DNA from: Parietichytrium sp. I65-24A
Lineage: Eukaryota; Sar; Bigyra; Thraustochytrida; Thraustochytriidae
Direction: 5' to 3'
Assembly (NCBI GenBank): GCA_012862575.1
Contig: BLSF01000028.1
Coordinates: forward strand, 310,001 to 374,000
Length of the DNA stretch: 64,000 bases
Shown here: positions 10,549 through 20,188 of the stretch, in pieces
How positions within the stretch are numbered: the stretch's first letter is position 1
Layout of the letters: each line of letters starts with the position of its first letter
Position numbers and translations under genes: made by a program
The notes under the pieces: generated by a model
What the model was told of the DNA's origin: nothing
Database searches by the model: none
The model's input: the letters and a program-made list of their open reading frames with translations, nothing else

Positions 10549-13500
10549 ATGCAGTCGCCCAGAGCGGCGAAGACTGCGCCGGAAGCGCCTGAGGGGCAGC
10601 AAGTGGGCGCAAAACGGGGTAGTGGCGGACGCCGTGGGAGACGGCCACATGAAAACGGCGATGGGCCTGGTGCTGGCAATGGGGATCAGAATGAGAATGA
10701 GCACGATGCTTCGCGCAGGAAGAAATCGACAGATGGCGCTCCTGACAGGCAGCACAAGAAATCGGATGCTAAAGGAAAGCAATCGCATCAGAAAGCTGCG
10801 CACGCACAAAATTCTGCTCCAACGAAGGAAGGTAATGTCGGTTTCTCTGGTCGGCGAGCACCGAATGCAAAAGGGCGGCCAGAGAAAGCAAACGATGGCG
10901 GAGGACCGCACACTCGCGGCGACAAAGATGTTGACGATGCCCAGGAAGTGCGGTCTGCTCGGTCTGGAAACAATGGCCGGCACTCGCGCCAATCGGAACG
11001 GGAAGTAGACTCTCAAGGTGGTAGGCACCAGCAGCAGCATGAGGGCCGCCGTCGAGAATTTGGCGGCGCGGGAAGAGGTGGACATGGACACGGACACGGG
11101 CATGGACATGGGCACAGCGGAGAGAACTGGCGCAAAGCTCCGAACGTTGCATTAAAGACTCTCGTCGAGGAGCTACCGCCCATTGAAGCCGTTCCAAAAT
11201 CTGCTCAAGAGTTCTACGCAGCAGCGTACAACTTTTACAAGGGGAAGGGGGATGAAGAACCCGCTCAAGTGCTTCGCATGGATAGAGAGGGCCGTGCACT
11301 TGTGTCACGAACCTTTGCGTGCGCACTGCCGACCGTCCTCGACACCTCAAGGCCAACAGACCGAGGCTACGATAAGCTGCTAGATGTTACATCCATTCTC
11401 GTGCACATATTATTGCGCGACAACGCTGGGCTTGACGACCCTCTGCAGGTGAATTGTCTGCAGTATGTTCAAGCATTTTTTCGTCACGCGGAAAGGAAAG
11501 CTTCCGACGTTTCCAGAAGGGCCGTGCTACGAAGACTGTTGGACGTTGTGACGAGCGGTCTCAACAAAGAAAAGCAGAGGATTTCCGAGATCGACAAGGA
11601 AGCTGCGCAACTGCGAAGGTCTTTGAAAGAGCCTGTGCCAGAAGCTGTCACCGACGACTTGGCCGACAAGACAACGAAACTCTTTGAAGCTCTTCGCCCT
11701 AGTAAAGAGGATCTCGATAAACGCGACAAAGTTGTTGCGGAATTGAGTGCATTACTGAGCGACCCTGACGAAATGAGAACTGAGCTAAGAATTCTGCTGG
11801 CGCCGCAGCTTGCGAATGGGTCCTTTTCCACGCTCCAGGAAGAAATTTTGGCTTCCGGAAAGGTGGAACTCACGATTTTTGGATCCAGTGCAAATCTCCT
11901 TAATTTCAGGGAATCAGGGGACATCGACTTTTGTCTTCAGGGCGTTGCGGAGTGCGTCGAGAATATTAAAGAGTCCCGGCTCGGCACGAAAAGTGAGGAT
12001 GAATCAAGCGATCCTGGAGATGAAGTCATTGCCGCGAGCGAGGATCCCCCGCCTTCAAGCGAGAAACTTGAGGACCACAAGGAGGTTGACACCGACCCGG
12101 AAGTTCTGATGGATGATGACAATGATGGCGAGGACGCCGACGAAGACGGTGGAGCGGGAGGCGATCAATTCCTGACTCGCCCAAACTCGATTGCGATTGC
12201 AGCTGTGGAGAAAATCATCTCTCGATGCGACAAGTTCAGAGTCGAGAACTGTGTTTTGACGTCGCGTGTGCCTGTCCTCAAGTGCGTCCACGTTGAGACT
12301 GGGCTTGAATGCGACATTGCCTCTGGAAACTTCGTTGCGCTTCACAACACGGAGCTACTGAGAGTGTACGCGGACTTCGATCCTCGAGTTCGCCCACTAA
12401 TTTATGCGGTCAAGTATTGGGCAAAGCAGCGTCGCCTTTGCCAAGCCTACCTTGGCACACTGAGCTCATACGCTTGGACTTTGATGGTAATCTTCTTTCT
12501 TCAACAGCAGCATGTGCTTCCTTGTCTGCAGAGTCGACTGTTCACCACCGGGCTAAAGAAGAGTAAGGTTATTATGAACGGAGAGTCGTACAACGTCACC
12601 TTTGCAAAGACTGCCAAGATGGAAGAGATGAACGAGAAAGACACGGTTGGAACTTTACTACATGGCTTTTTCGCATTCTATGGCACTTGGTTCGACTCGA
12701 GGAGAAATGCAGTGTCGATTCGGCTTGGAGTTCCCACCTCGAGAAATAAACTCGGCAGCGTGTACGACGGCCAAGAGTGGCGGCTTGCAATTGAAGACCC
12801 CTTCGAGTTGAAGCACGATCTGGGCTCCAAGATTAGCTGCAAGTCAGCCATGCGCGCGATCCAGGCCGAATTGCGCCGAGCAAGCTCTCTCCTTTGCAAA
12901 CAGCTGGACGGAGATGCATTGGAAAGCAGTACCCTCATGGAAGAAGGTCCTGAGCTGGCGTTCCCACGTCGTTGCTTCATTTGCGGAAGCGTGGAGCATC
13001 GATCGAGGAGCTGCAATCTCAATTTCGTTCGTGACATGATGCGGAAAACCTGCCATCGCTGCGGGTCAACTGATCACATTGCCCGTCGCTGCCCCAAAGC
13101 CAACGCCCCGCGCAACCCTCGCCCGGCACGGTCTTGCTTTACTTGCGGCAAAACGGATCATCTGTCCAGGGAGTGTCCGAATCGCATTAGCGACGTGCAG
13201 TCCGGTGGGCATGTGAGAGGTCCGCGTGAAGGGTGCTTCTTCTGTGGAGAATCGACGCACAAATCCGATGTGTGCCCTCAGAAGCCGGAATCTAAGCCAG
13301 AGCCAAAGAGACACGATCGCCGTCATGACAAGAAGGGTTCTGAAGAGGGCGACGAGAGCACCGCAAAACCAAAGCAAACCCCTCGTGGAAGCCAAGGTAA
13401 GCAAATTGCGAAGGGTAAGATGCCGGAAGAATACGGCACAAACAGAAAGAAGCGCGATCCTGCGAGCGAGGAGAGCACGAAGAATGGCCCCAGACCAAAG

Positions 13501-13620
13501 ACTACCAGTGCAATTAGCCCTTCTGGGGGCACAAAAAAGAAGGAAACGAGAATCTGCCGCGACTTTCTCCAAGACGCGTGTTCGTTCGGAGATAAATGCA
13601 AATATGCTCACGTGAAGTGA
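10549..13620 (+). CDS. Cid1-type non-canonical poly(A)/terminal uridylyl transferase with CCHC knuckles and a CCCH finger
   Basis: From the ATG at 10549 this is 1023 residues; the frame stays open upstream to 10345 but only from a GTG. The first ~200 residues are charged and disordered and include a (Gly-His)n run near 179-190. The nucleotidyltransferase core has FGSSANLLNFRESGDIDF near 443-461, which supplies the GS motif and the first two catalytic Asp. The third Asp is in LECDIAS near 589, after an acidic insert. The PAP-associated half contains YWAKQRRLC and TLSSYAWTLMV. Four CCHC knuckles (CFICG, CHRCG, CFTCG, CFFCG) lie at about 808-912, and a C-terminal CCCH finger (CRDFLQDACSFGDKCKYAH) ends the protein. 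Enzymes of this family add U or A to RNA 3' ends; which nucleotide is used cannot be read off here. It converges on CLP1, with 204 bp between stops. Confidence 0.88.
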   Translation: MQSPRAAKTAPEAPEGQQVGAKRGSGGRRGRRPHENGDGPGAGNGDQNENEHDASRRKKSTDGAPDRQHKKSDAKGKQSHQKAAHAQNSAPTKEGNVGFSGRRAPNAKGRPEKANDGGGPHTRGDKDVDDAQEVRSARSGNNGRHSRQSEREVDSQGGRHQQQHEGRRREFGGAGRGGHGHGHGHGHGHSGENWRKAPNVALKTLVEELPPIEAVPKSAQEFYAAAYNFYKGKGDEEPAQVLRMDREGRALVSRTFACALPTVLDTSRPTDRGYDKLLDVTSILVHILLRDNAGLDDPLQVNCLQYVQAFFRHAERKASDVSRRAVLRRLLDVVTSGLNKEKQRISEIDKEAAQLRRSLKEPVPEAVTDDLADKTTKLFEALRPSKEDLDKRDKVVAELSALLSDPDEMRTELRILLAPQLANGSFSTLQEEILASGKVELTIFGSSANLLNFRESGDIDFCLQGVAECVENIKESRLGTKSEDESSDPGDEVIAASEDPPPSSEKLEDHKEVDTDPEVLMDDDNDGEDADEDGGAGGDQFLTRPNSIAIAAVEKIISRCDKFRVENCVLTSRVPVLKCVHVETGLECDIASGNFVALHNTELLRVYADFDPRVRPLIYAVKYWAKQRRLCQAYLGTLSSYAWTLMVIFFLQQQHVLPCLQSRLFTTGLKKSKVIMNGESYNVTFAKTAKMEEMNEKDTVGTLLHGFFAFYGTWFDSRRNAVSIRLGVPTSRNKLGSVYDGQEWRLAIEDPFELKHDLGSKISCKSAMRAIQAELRRASSLLCKQLDGDALESSTLMEEGPELAFPRRCFICGSVEHRSRSCNLNFVRDMMRKTCHRCGSTDHIARRCPKANAPRNPRPARSCFTCGKTDHLSRECPNRISDVQSGGHVRGPREGCFFCGESTHKSDVCPQKPESKPEPKRHDRRHDKKGSEEGDESTAKPKQTPRGSQGKQIAKGKMPEEYGTNRKKRDPASEESTKNGPRPKTTSAISPSGGTKKKETRICRDFLQDACSFGDKCKYAHVK
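11083..11120 (+). repeat. In-frame Gly-His dipeptide repeat
   Basis: A near-perfect 6-base repeat (GGACAC/GGGCAT-type units) encodes about six Gly-His pairs inside the disordered N-terminus of the nucleotidyltransferase. It could bind metal or simply be replication slippage. Confidence 0.85.
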
Positions 13621-13824
13621 GAGACGTGAAGCTGAAGCGAATCATCTGGCGGAGAGATTGCTCTTAGTCTTGATTTTGCTTCATCCAGCAAGAGCAAGCA
13701 AATTTTTTTGACGCCTGTCGAGAATGCGTTTCCTCTAAGACGTAATCTGGTGCTTTAATCAATTAATTTAGAAGAAACACAGCAAAATGACAGCAACGTA
13801 GTTATTGAATCGGCTTATTACTAA

Positions 13825-15108
13825 TTAATACATTTCTGAGTACTTCACCTTTCCATGTATAAGGAAAGTTGAACGAAGGTCGCCAGGGCACGGCGTACAC
13901 AGCTGTATCGAGTTTGTTTTCGGGTCAACCTCGTCAGCATACGCAAAACCAGCCACGCTGCTGCTGAGAGCCTCTTTTTCCGTTTTCCCATAGACGATTG
14001 CGAAAACTGCCATTTTGATTGACGGGTCAACAGCAGTCAACTGCTGCACGTCATCTTCCTCATCCGAGAAATCCATCCCAATTGGGCGCAAAGACTCGTC
14101 TGCCATCATTCTCTGACGCGCAAGAATAATTTTTACATCCTTTCCAACAGTTACATTTCGTGTCAGCGGGGAGAGGTGGAGTCTCGGTCCCTCAAAGTAC
14201 CACCTGAACCTCTCCGCGGTTAGACGGGCAAGAGTGGTGCTATCCGTTTCCGTAACTCCTCCGGAGCGTCCTATTTTGATGACCTGAGCATCTTTGAACT
14301 CTTTCTTCATCTCAGAAAGAAGACGGTCGTTTTCAATGACCACAATGACATTGGGCTCCAGAGAGCGAAGGCAGCGTACGAGTTCTTGTGGGACGGAATG
14401 CGACGTGCTCCAAGCGAATGTATCTATCACATACCCGGACTTTCTAACCTCCTCGTCTGCGGCGACAGCTTGGTCCATCTTCTCCTTGAGCAGCGCCAGC
14501 TGCTCCTTAAGTCTAACTGGATCTTCTGCAACTTTATCGTACCCTACAAAGTAAGCCAGGGGCTGCCTAGCGCAGAATCCCAGCTCACCAGTCTCCTCAA
14601 ATAGCTCCTCTCTTGACCTCACCACTGTTGCAGCTACAGTGCCCGGTACCGCGATCGAATTTTTAGATACATCCACGTCCACGAACATTGGCTTGTGCCC
14701 GGACCTTACTGCGTAAGCAACCAGCGTTTTCGCCAGTGTTGACTTGCCGCAATTTGTGGGGCCAACAATCGCCACCTTTGGCACCGGATCTTTGTCCGAG
14801 CCGCGCCACAGCTCCAAGTTTCGGTGGATCTTGGCCACCTGCGCCATCCTGGGCTCCTCGATCGTGTAATTTCCCACGCAGAATGCACCGTCAATCTCCA
14901 CTTCGCAGCCAAACCACGTGAACAGCCCGTAGCTTCTCCCTGGCAGGAGAATATACTCGCATCCGGGTACCAGCTCCACGCCGCACACTTCGCAAGTCCC
15001 CGAGATCACGCGCAGAGCATCCTTTCGCTTACCATCAGTAGGTTCCGGAACTCGCTTCACCGTTTCAAAGCGCAGCTCGTGCCGCGCCTCCAGCTTCTCG
15101 CGCACCAT
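13825..15108 (-). CDS. CLP1: CLP1-family polynucleotide kinase / pre-mRNA cleavage factor subunit
   Basis: The ATG at 15108 gives 427 residues beginning MVREKLEARHELRFETV, matching the start of CLP1 proteins. An upstream in-frame extension begins only with GTG at 15180. The N-terminal domain carries GTCEVCGVELVPGCEY. The P-loop is GPTNCGKST near residue 115, followed by the Walker-B-like MFVDVD. Family members phosphorylate RNA 5'-OH ends or act as an ATP-binding scaffold in the 3'-end cleavage factor and the tRNA splicing endonuclease complex. The C-terminal beta domain (LHLSPLTRNVTV onward) is present, so the protein looks full length. A plant-type tRNA ligase gene lies about 20 kb away; that ligase carries its own kinase, so CLP1 may serve mainly in mRNA 3' processing here (inference). 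Confidence 0.9.
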   Translation of the reverse strand: MVREKLEARHELRFETVKRVPEPTDGKRKDALRVISGTCEVCGVELVPGCEYILLPGRSYGLFTWFGCEVEIDGAFCVGNYTIEEPRMAQVAKIHRNLELWRGSDKDPVPKVAIVGPTNCGKSTLAKTLVAYAVRSGHKPMFVDVDVSKNSIAVPGTVAATVVRSREELFEETGELGFCARQPLAYFVGYDKVAEDPVRLKEQLALLKEKMDQAVAADEEVRKSGYVIDTFAWSTSHSVPQELVRCLRSLEPNVIVVIENDRLLSEMKKEFKDAQVIKIGRSGGVTETDSTTLARLTAERFRWYFEGPRLHLSPLTRNVTVGKDVKIILARQRMMADESLRPIGMDFSDEEDDVQQLTAVDPSIKMAVFAIVYGKTEKEALSSSVAGFAYADEVDPKTNSIQLCTPCPGDLRSTFLIHGKVKYSEMY

Positions 15109-15954
15109 TTCCTGTTTCCTACTTTTTATACTTGCTCCAAAACCCGACAACGCACCACTTATTCTTCCTTCGCCCACCACTTGATACTTGATGATACCAG
15201 ACTCGCTCGCCCCTTATTTACTTCCTTTCTTTCTCTCTTCTTCTTTCCTTTCGCTCTCTGGTTGGCTGGCTGGCTGTGTGGACAAGGTGTCTTGTCTCCT
15301 GCTCTGTTTCTTCTTCGTGTCCTTCTCTCTTTCGTGTACTCACAATACCCACAGTCAGTAAATGTCAGTAAAGTATTTCGTTTCCCTTCAGTTTCTCTCA
15401 GAGTTGTCAGGAGGGGAACAACGAATGTTCCTCGATGGGATACGATGGCATTACTGTGTGCCGTAGGTGAATGATACGGTGGGAGGTTTTTTGATTGAAT
15501 TTTTTGAAATTGATTTTGATTGATGGATTATGTAGATTATGTGATGGTTTTTGCGAGCTTTGGGGTGGAAGTGGGGACCATTGGAATGGCTCTGACGGAG
15601 AAAGTTGATGTAGTACGAATTGACGCTTGCGATTTTACGTTCTTGTTGCTAGATCTTTCATTATTTGTTGATTGTCGAGCTCGATGCGAATTGTTGTGAA
15701 CACATATGCGCATGTGCTCAACCCTCCCTTATGATGACTGCCCGCCAGCATCATCCCTGAGATTGACGCTGAATAGGGTTCTGTACCAAAGGAGGCGGTT
15801 GTGAAAATGCATGTTCGCTGCAAAAGATAAATAGCATTCACCTCACACTTTTTTCCATCCCTCGACTTGTTCTTGACACAAAAGATTGATCGAACGGAAC
15901 TCTAGCTAGCTTGAAAATGAATAATTTTGTTGTTTCAATCAAAATGTGTACTAT
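15109..15954. other. Intergenic region upstream of CLP1 and downstream of the UFD1-UBX gene
   Basis: The CLP1-proximal part is a pyrimidine-rich stretch (about 15210-15330), as is common in 5' leaders here, followed by AT-rich DNA with TTGATT words near 15490-15540. I see no gene. Confidence 0.4.
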
Positions 15955-17577
15955 TCAATCTGCCCCTGCTAATATATTTACAACCCTCTCCAGTCGGCCC
16001 TGATATTTCTCAAGGAGTGCGATGCTCTTGGTGTGCTCCATGAAACCCATAGATTCGAGAGCAACAATCTGTTGGCCAAAGCTTTGGGCTGCTCGTGCAG
16101 CTTGGTATGGCTGAACACCCTGAGCAACAAGAGCGTGATACACGTGCACTTTGTCAACTTTGGATTGCTCGCTCTCTTGCGGGTCGCCTCGAAGTGAGTC
16201 TTCCAATGCTTTTTGGAGCTGCGATTCCTCCAGTTGCCTATCCAACTTTTGCTCCGCAGCCTGGACGGCGCTGGAGAAATGCTTTGCATCCGAGTCCTCC
16301 GAACCCTCCACATCATTTAATTGGTCGTCCGGAGGGGACTTCTCGGCCGCAGCCAACTCCTCTACGCCACCACCAACATCCCAGTTCACCATCAATGACT
16401 CGCGATCAGCAGTGATTCCAGCTTCGGCGAGAGACAGGTGCTCTTTGGAACGGCCAAGAGTTAAGCTATCAGACTTTTGCGAAGGTGCGCCGGACCGAAC
16501 AAGGACAAATGGTATGGAGAGGTCCTCCGGAAAATTTGACGCCTCCATGAGCTCCGGGCTCGGCTCTGGTAGCAGAGTTTCAACCCAATCCAACACACTC
16601 TTCAGCGTCGTTTCGCGAGAAAAGCGTTTCGTGAAAGCCTTGCCGTTCATTAGACGCACGCGAATTAATGGGACTGATCCAGGTGGCGCGTCGTCACAAA
16701 CTTGTTTGGCTTGCTCTGCTAGTTTTGATCTTCTTTTCTCCACCCATTGGCTAGCTCGTTCACTATCGCGCTGTGATTTCTCCACACTCTCACTTGGCAA
16801 CAAGTCAACTTCGACATCCGTGTTAATAAGCATAACGGCATCCTCTGGCTTGATTGTCTTGACTACCAGCTCAAAGGTGCGTCCTTCGTGACGTATCGGT
16901 ATCCAATCGCCCACGGTGAGAGTCAGCGCATCGCGAAGGGTCCTCAAAAGCACCGACTTTATATCAATATTTACAACCTGCTGATCGCCGAGATGAAACC
17001 CTTCGCCCCGGGGTTGAAATGCCACCTTCACCTCTGGGTAGTGCCCGAGAGCATGAAATCTCACCTTAATATCTCTCCCAACCAAAGAATCTACACCAGC
17101 TTCACGGGAAAGGGACATCGCCACTGCAGGAGGGATCTTAATAGTACCTTCTTCTGCGGTGAACTCGTCCACCCCGCAATGCGTTTTCCGCAGGCTACCC
17201 TTCTCATCCCCATACTCTACTGCCAACTCAAAAACAAGTGGACCCCCGACCCGATCTAATGCGCGCTGAGCATCTAGAGCTTCCAGCGCTGATTTCGGCA
17301 GCACCACCCTGTTCGTGTCAGCCTTGACCAGTGGCATTGCCTGTAGCACAGCCTCAAATTTGACTCCCGCATTCTGCACTTCTAAAGCGCGATCTGCTTG
17401 TTGAGCCTCTAGCCGCTCTGCACGTCGTTCCTCCGCGAGTTCACGGAGTCTGGCCTGGGCAGCTTCAGCCTCGCGTTTGATCTGCGCCTCCTTGGCGCGA
17501 CGCCTGTCTTGCTCGCGCTTTCTCGCGGCGCGCTCCTTCTCCAGGCGCTTTGCAGCAGCGCTAAACTCCAAGTCCAT
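15955..17577 (-). CDS. UFD1-like / UBX / UBA domain protein, putative Cdc48 adaptor
   Basis: The ATG at 17577 (MDLEFSAAAKRLEKE) gives 540 residues; a GTG three codons upstream is ignored. Residues 5-70 form a charged coiled coil. About 75-265 resembles the UFD1 double-psi-barrel region (LPKSALEAL, IKIPPAVAMSLSREAGV, GDWIPIRHEGRTFELVV). About 300-410 reads as a UBX-type ubiquitin-like domain (IRVRLMNGKAFTKRFSRETTLKSVLDWV). The end is UBA-like (ALESMGFMEHTKSIALLEK). UFD1 and UBX modules bind the AAA ATPase Cdc48/p97, and UBA binds ubiquitin. One chain therefore combines substrate and ATPase contacts normally split among subunits. The role in ubiquitin-dependent protein extraction is inferred from domains; the UBX and UBA calls are by eye. 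Confidence 0.78.
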   Translation of the reverse strand: MDLEFSAAAKRLEKERAARKREQDRRRAKEAQIKREAEAAQARLRELAEERRAERLEAQQADRALEVQNAGVKFEAVLQAMPLVKADTNRVVLPKSALEALDAQRALDRVGGPLVFELAVEYGDEKGSLRKTHCGVDEFTAEEGTIKIPPAVAMSLSREAGVDSLVGRDIKVRFHALGHYPEVKVAFQPRGEGFHLGDQQVVNIDIKSVLLRTLRDALTLTVGDWIPIRHEGRTFELVVKTIKPEDAVMLINTDVEVDLLPSESVEKSQRDSERASQWVEKRRSKLAEQAKQVCDDAPPGSVPLIRVRLMNGKAFTKRFSRETTLKSVLDWVETLLPEPSPELMEASNFPEDLSIPFVLVRSGAPSQKSDSLTLGRSKEHLSLAEAGITADRESLMVNWDVGGGVEELAAAEKSPPDDQLNDVEGSEDSDAKHFSSAVQAAEQKLDRQLEESQLQKALEDSLRGDPQESEQSKVDKVHVYHALVAQGVQPYQAARAAQSFGQQIVALESMGFMEHTKSIALLEKYQGRLERVVNILAGAD

Positions 17578-18853
17578 TTTGTACACTCCCGATCAATGCC
17601 AAACTTCAAGCGCCTCTAAACTCTCCTCGATTTTCGGACTTTAAGACTTTCGGACTTTCCACTGGACGCGACGAACAATCCAAGTTGATAAAAGAAGCAG
17701 CCGCAACCAAAACAGCCACTGCCTCGAAGCAAGTTCTCCGCGATAAGCGCCAAAAATACTCAAGCGACCTGTTTGACTGCTTGTTTGTTTGTTTGACGTT
17801 CGTTTCGTTCGAACAATACAATTTAACTAGCAAGCTTTCCCGCTGCGTTATTGGCCACTGCCACACTGCCCCGTTCGCGGAACTCGTTTCGTCCTTTTCA
17901 CTTCTTTCGTTTCCTTCTGACACTCGTGGAATTCGGGTTTTGCTGTGTGTTCCTTTTGTTGTGTTAGGTTGTGTTGTGATGTGTTGTGTTTGATTAGTTT
18001 GATAAGGTTTTGATTGATTGACACATGTATATGTTATGAGTACCCGCACCGGTAACGCTAGGGCGTCACCTATCTCAACACTAGTCATTTTAGGTACTAC
18101 AAAACCTGAACTGCGCGTTGTCTGGTATCATAGGATGAATATTTCGCACTCGCGGCGAAGTGGGGAAGTGAGGGTGGGTATGAAAACGGAGCGGTGAGCT
18201 CGGAATGTCCGACTAGAGAGGATACTATGCGGTGTTACATTCCCGGCGAACCTTCTCTGATTCCCCGCGCGGCTACCGCTACATACCTAAAACTTTAAGA
18301 CCAAGGGTGAACACGCCTGTGTTCCCCAGGTGAAATTGCGTCATTCTCAGTTGAATTTAGAATTTAGAAGACGAGAAGGTTCTCGAGCAGCAACGATTTT
18401 CGTGCAGAGATGTCCAGCTGAGGAACTCACAATCAAGAATCATTTAACAGTAAATTGTAATCATTTCTAATCTATCAGTTTTTGAACGCACTCACTGTAG
18501 CACATCTGAACTATGCCTGGCGTAGCTACTCGTACTGGTTCTCCGTCCTAAGTCATCATATAAAAGTCATTGAAGGTCCTCGAGGACAGGATTACGTACC
18601 GTACACGTACAAAATAGTTGAGAAGTTCTGGGAAACCCTGTGTCAGAAGGTATTTCGAGGGGCTCGCGCTCTGACTTGGCCGTTCGCAGCGTGTAGTTCG
18701 ACTTTCGAGATTTGAAGTCGGAAAGGTTTCTTGTGTCTTGAGCACGCAGTTGTTGGTACGCGCGAGGACGGTTATGTTACTGAGTACACAGTCGAAACGA
18801 GTGTTTTAGAACGGTCAGTGCATGTTGGAAGAGTTGCCGTTTAGGAGATCGCC
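17578..18853. other. Divergent intergenic region between the UFD1-UBX and CtIP genes
   Basis: About 1.3 kb holds two opposed promoters. The UFD1-side open frames are antisense shadows. A middle part (18030-18420) has no coding signal. No tRNA box pairs or terminal repeats were noticed. Confidence 0.4.
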
Positions 18854-20008
18854 ATGGAAGTGTCTTCGCAGAAATACAAGGACCTATGGCGAGCGAACCA
18901 GGAATACCAGTTGAGCATTCAAGTGCTAGATCGCCACCTCGACGAAGCAAAGGCCCTCGCCGCTAGGAATGCAAGAGACAAGCAACGACTCGCGGATTAT
19001 GTGGCTGTATTGCATGACAGAATAGAGGAAATGGAGCGCGGGATGTGCGGGAGATGTGCAAGAGAGTTGAAACTCAGGCCCTCCGGGCGAAGAGAGGACG
19101 TGAGCAGTGATTCTGGAGAGAATGGATCGCGCGCTGCAGGCGTAGTTGGTCCAACGCCCACAAAAACACGTCGACGGGCTCGGCGCCGCGATCATCAAGT
19201 GTTGGAGTGGGTCGAGCAAGAGCGTGCGCAAGAACATGATGATTCGCAAAAGAGCGGTAGTGCGAAGCGGCTTCGATTTGCAGACGAAAGTGTTGCAGTC
19301 TCTCCGGCACGCGTAAACGATGCAAAGGTGCAAGTCTTCGGAGATGTCAAATTGCCTAGCGCGGATCGAGCTGGAGAACAAGCGAATGATGACGACGAAG
19401 TTTGTGTGATTGACAACCTAACACATTTTACGAACGAGGAAACTGGAGGCGGTAATGAAACGAAGATGGTAGAATCGGTCCCGTTTCCAAACCTGAACGA
19501 TCAGCTCTCGCTGACATCGAGTGATGATTCTGTGATTGCAGTGTCGGGCAGCTCATCGAAGAAATCCTTACAACCGATAAGTGAGTTACTTGGGGCGCGT
19601 GCCAAGGGGGGGTTCTCTTTGCCCCCTCCTCACTTGTGTCCCATTATCCCAGAAAAGGAGAATCATGATCCCCAAGTTCCAATCCCAGAAACATACAAAC
19701 ATCCCTCAGCGCGACCACAACAAGAACAGCAACAACAGAATTTCTATGAGCCCGTCCGGAAGAAAGCAGACCGGCAGTCGCTTCCCGGGAGGTCTTGCGA
19801 GTCGTGCGAGAGATTCATTAAAGCGATCGCCGGTGGTCAAGAGGCGGGGATCAAATGCCAGCATCACCAGGACGTCCTGAATAGTTACTCTCGACATCGG
19901 CAGCATTTCGAAGAGCCACAAACTCCGGAAGGATTTTGGTCGATCCCTTCGCTTCACTCCAGTCCTGCCGCTTCACAAGAAACAATCGACTCGGCGGGGA
20001 AAACATGA
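18854..20008 (+). CDS. CtIP/Sae2/Com1-like DNA-end-resection factor
   Basis: 384 residues from an ATG in good context (GCCATGG). An N-terminal coiled coil at about 8-65 is followed by a CxxC (MCGRCARE, Cys65/Cys68), the position of the CxxC zinc site in CtIP tetramers. The middle is acidic and disordered. The C-terminus at about 295-362 is diagnostic: EPVRKKADRQSLPGRSCESC, then SRHRQHF and PQTPEGFW. It matches the Sae2/CtIP C-terminal domain, including the CxxC and the TP site (Thr357) equivalent to the CDK-phosphorylated Thr of CtIP. Homologs stimulate Mre11-Rad50 nuclease to clip protein-blocked double-strand breaks and start homologous recombination in the nucleus. Cell-cycle control by phosphorylation is expected from the TP motif. 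Confidence 0.87.
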   Translation: MEVSSQKYKDLWRANQEYQLSIQVLDRHLDEAKALAARNARDKQRLADYVAVLHDRIEEMERGMCGRCARELKLRPSGRREDVSSDSGENGSRAAGVVGPTPTKTRRRARRRDHQVLEWVEQERAQEHDDSQKSGSAKRLRFADESVAVSPARVNDAKVQVFGDVKLPSADRAGEQANDDDEVCVIDNLTHFTNEETGGGNETKMVESVPFPNLNDQLSLTSSDDSVIAVSGSSSKKSLQPISELLGARAKGGFSLPPPHLCPIIPEKENHDPQVPIPETYKHPSARPQQEQQQQNFYEPVRKKADRQSLPGRSCESCERFIKAIAGGQEAGIKCQHHQDVLNSYSRHRQHFEEPQTPEGFWSIPSLHSSPAASQETIDSAGKT

Positions 20009-20188
20009 TCGACGGTGAGAAGAAAAAATCACGCTGACCGTTGCAATACTTGCGGCGGACCAGCATGAGCGCTCTCTACTCCTGAGAAAATCAGACATGT
20101 GTTTGACTTGCGCTGTGCCTGTGCAGATACCTCACCCCCATCTCAACAGTGTCAGTTAATTAACAGTTAGTTATACTACCAGATAGCA
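20009..20188. other. Convergent 3' intergenic space
   Basis: Only 180 bp separate the stop codons of the CtIP-like and WD40 genes, so their 3' UTRs probably abut or overlap. Confidence 0.5.
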
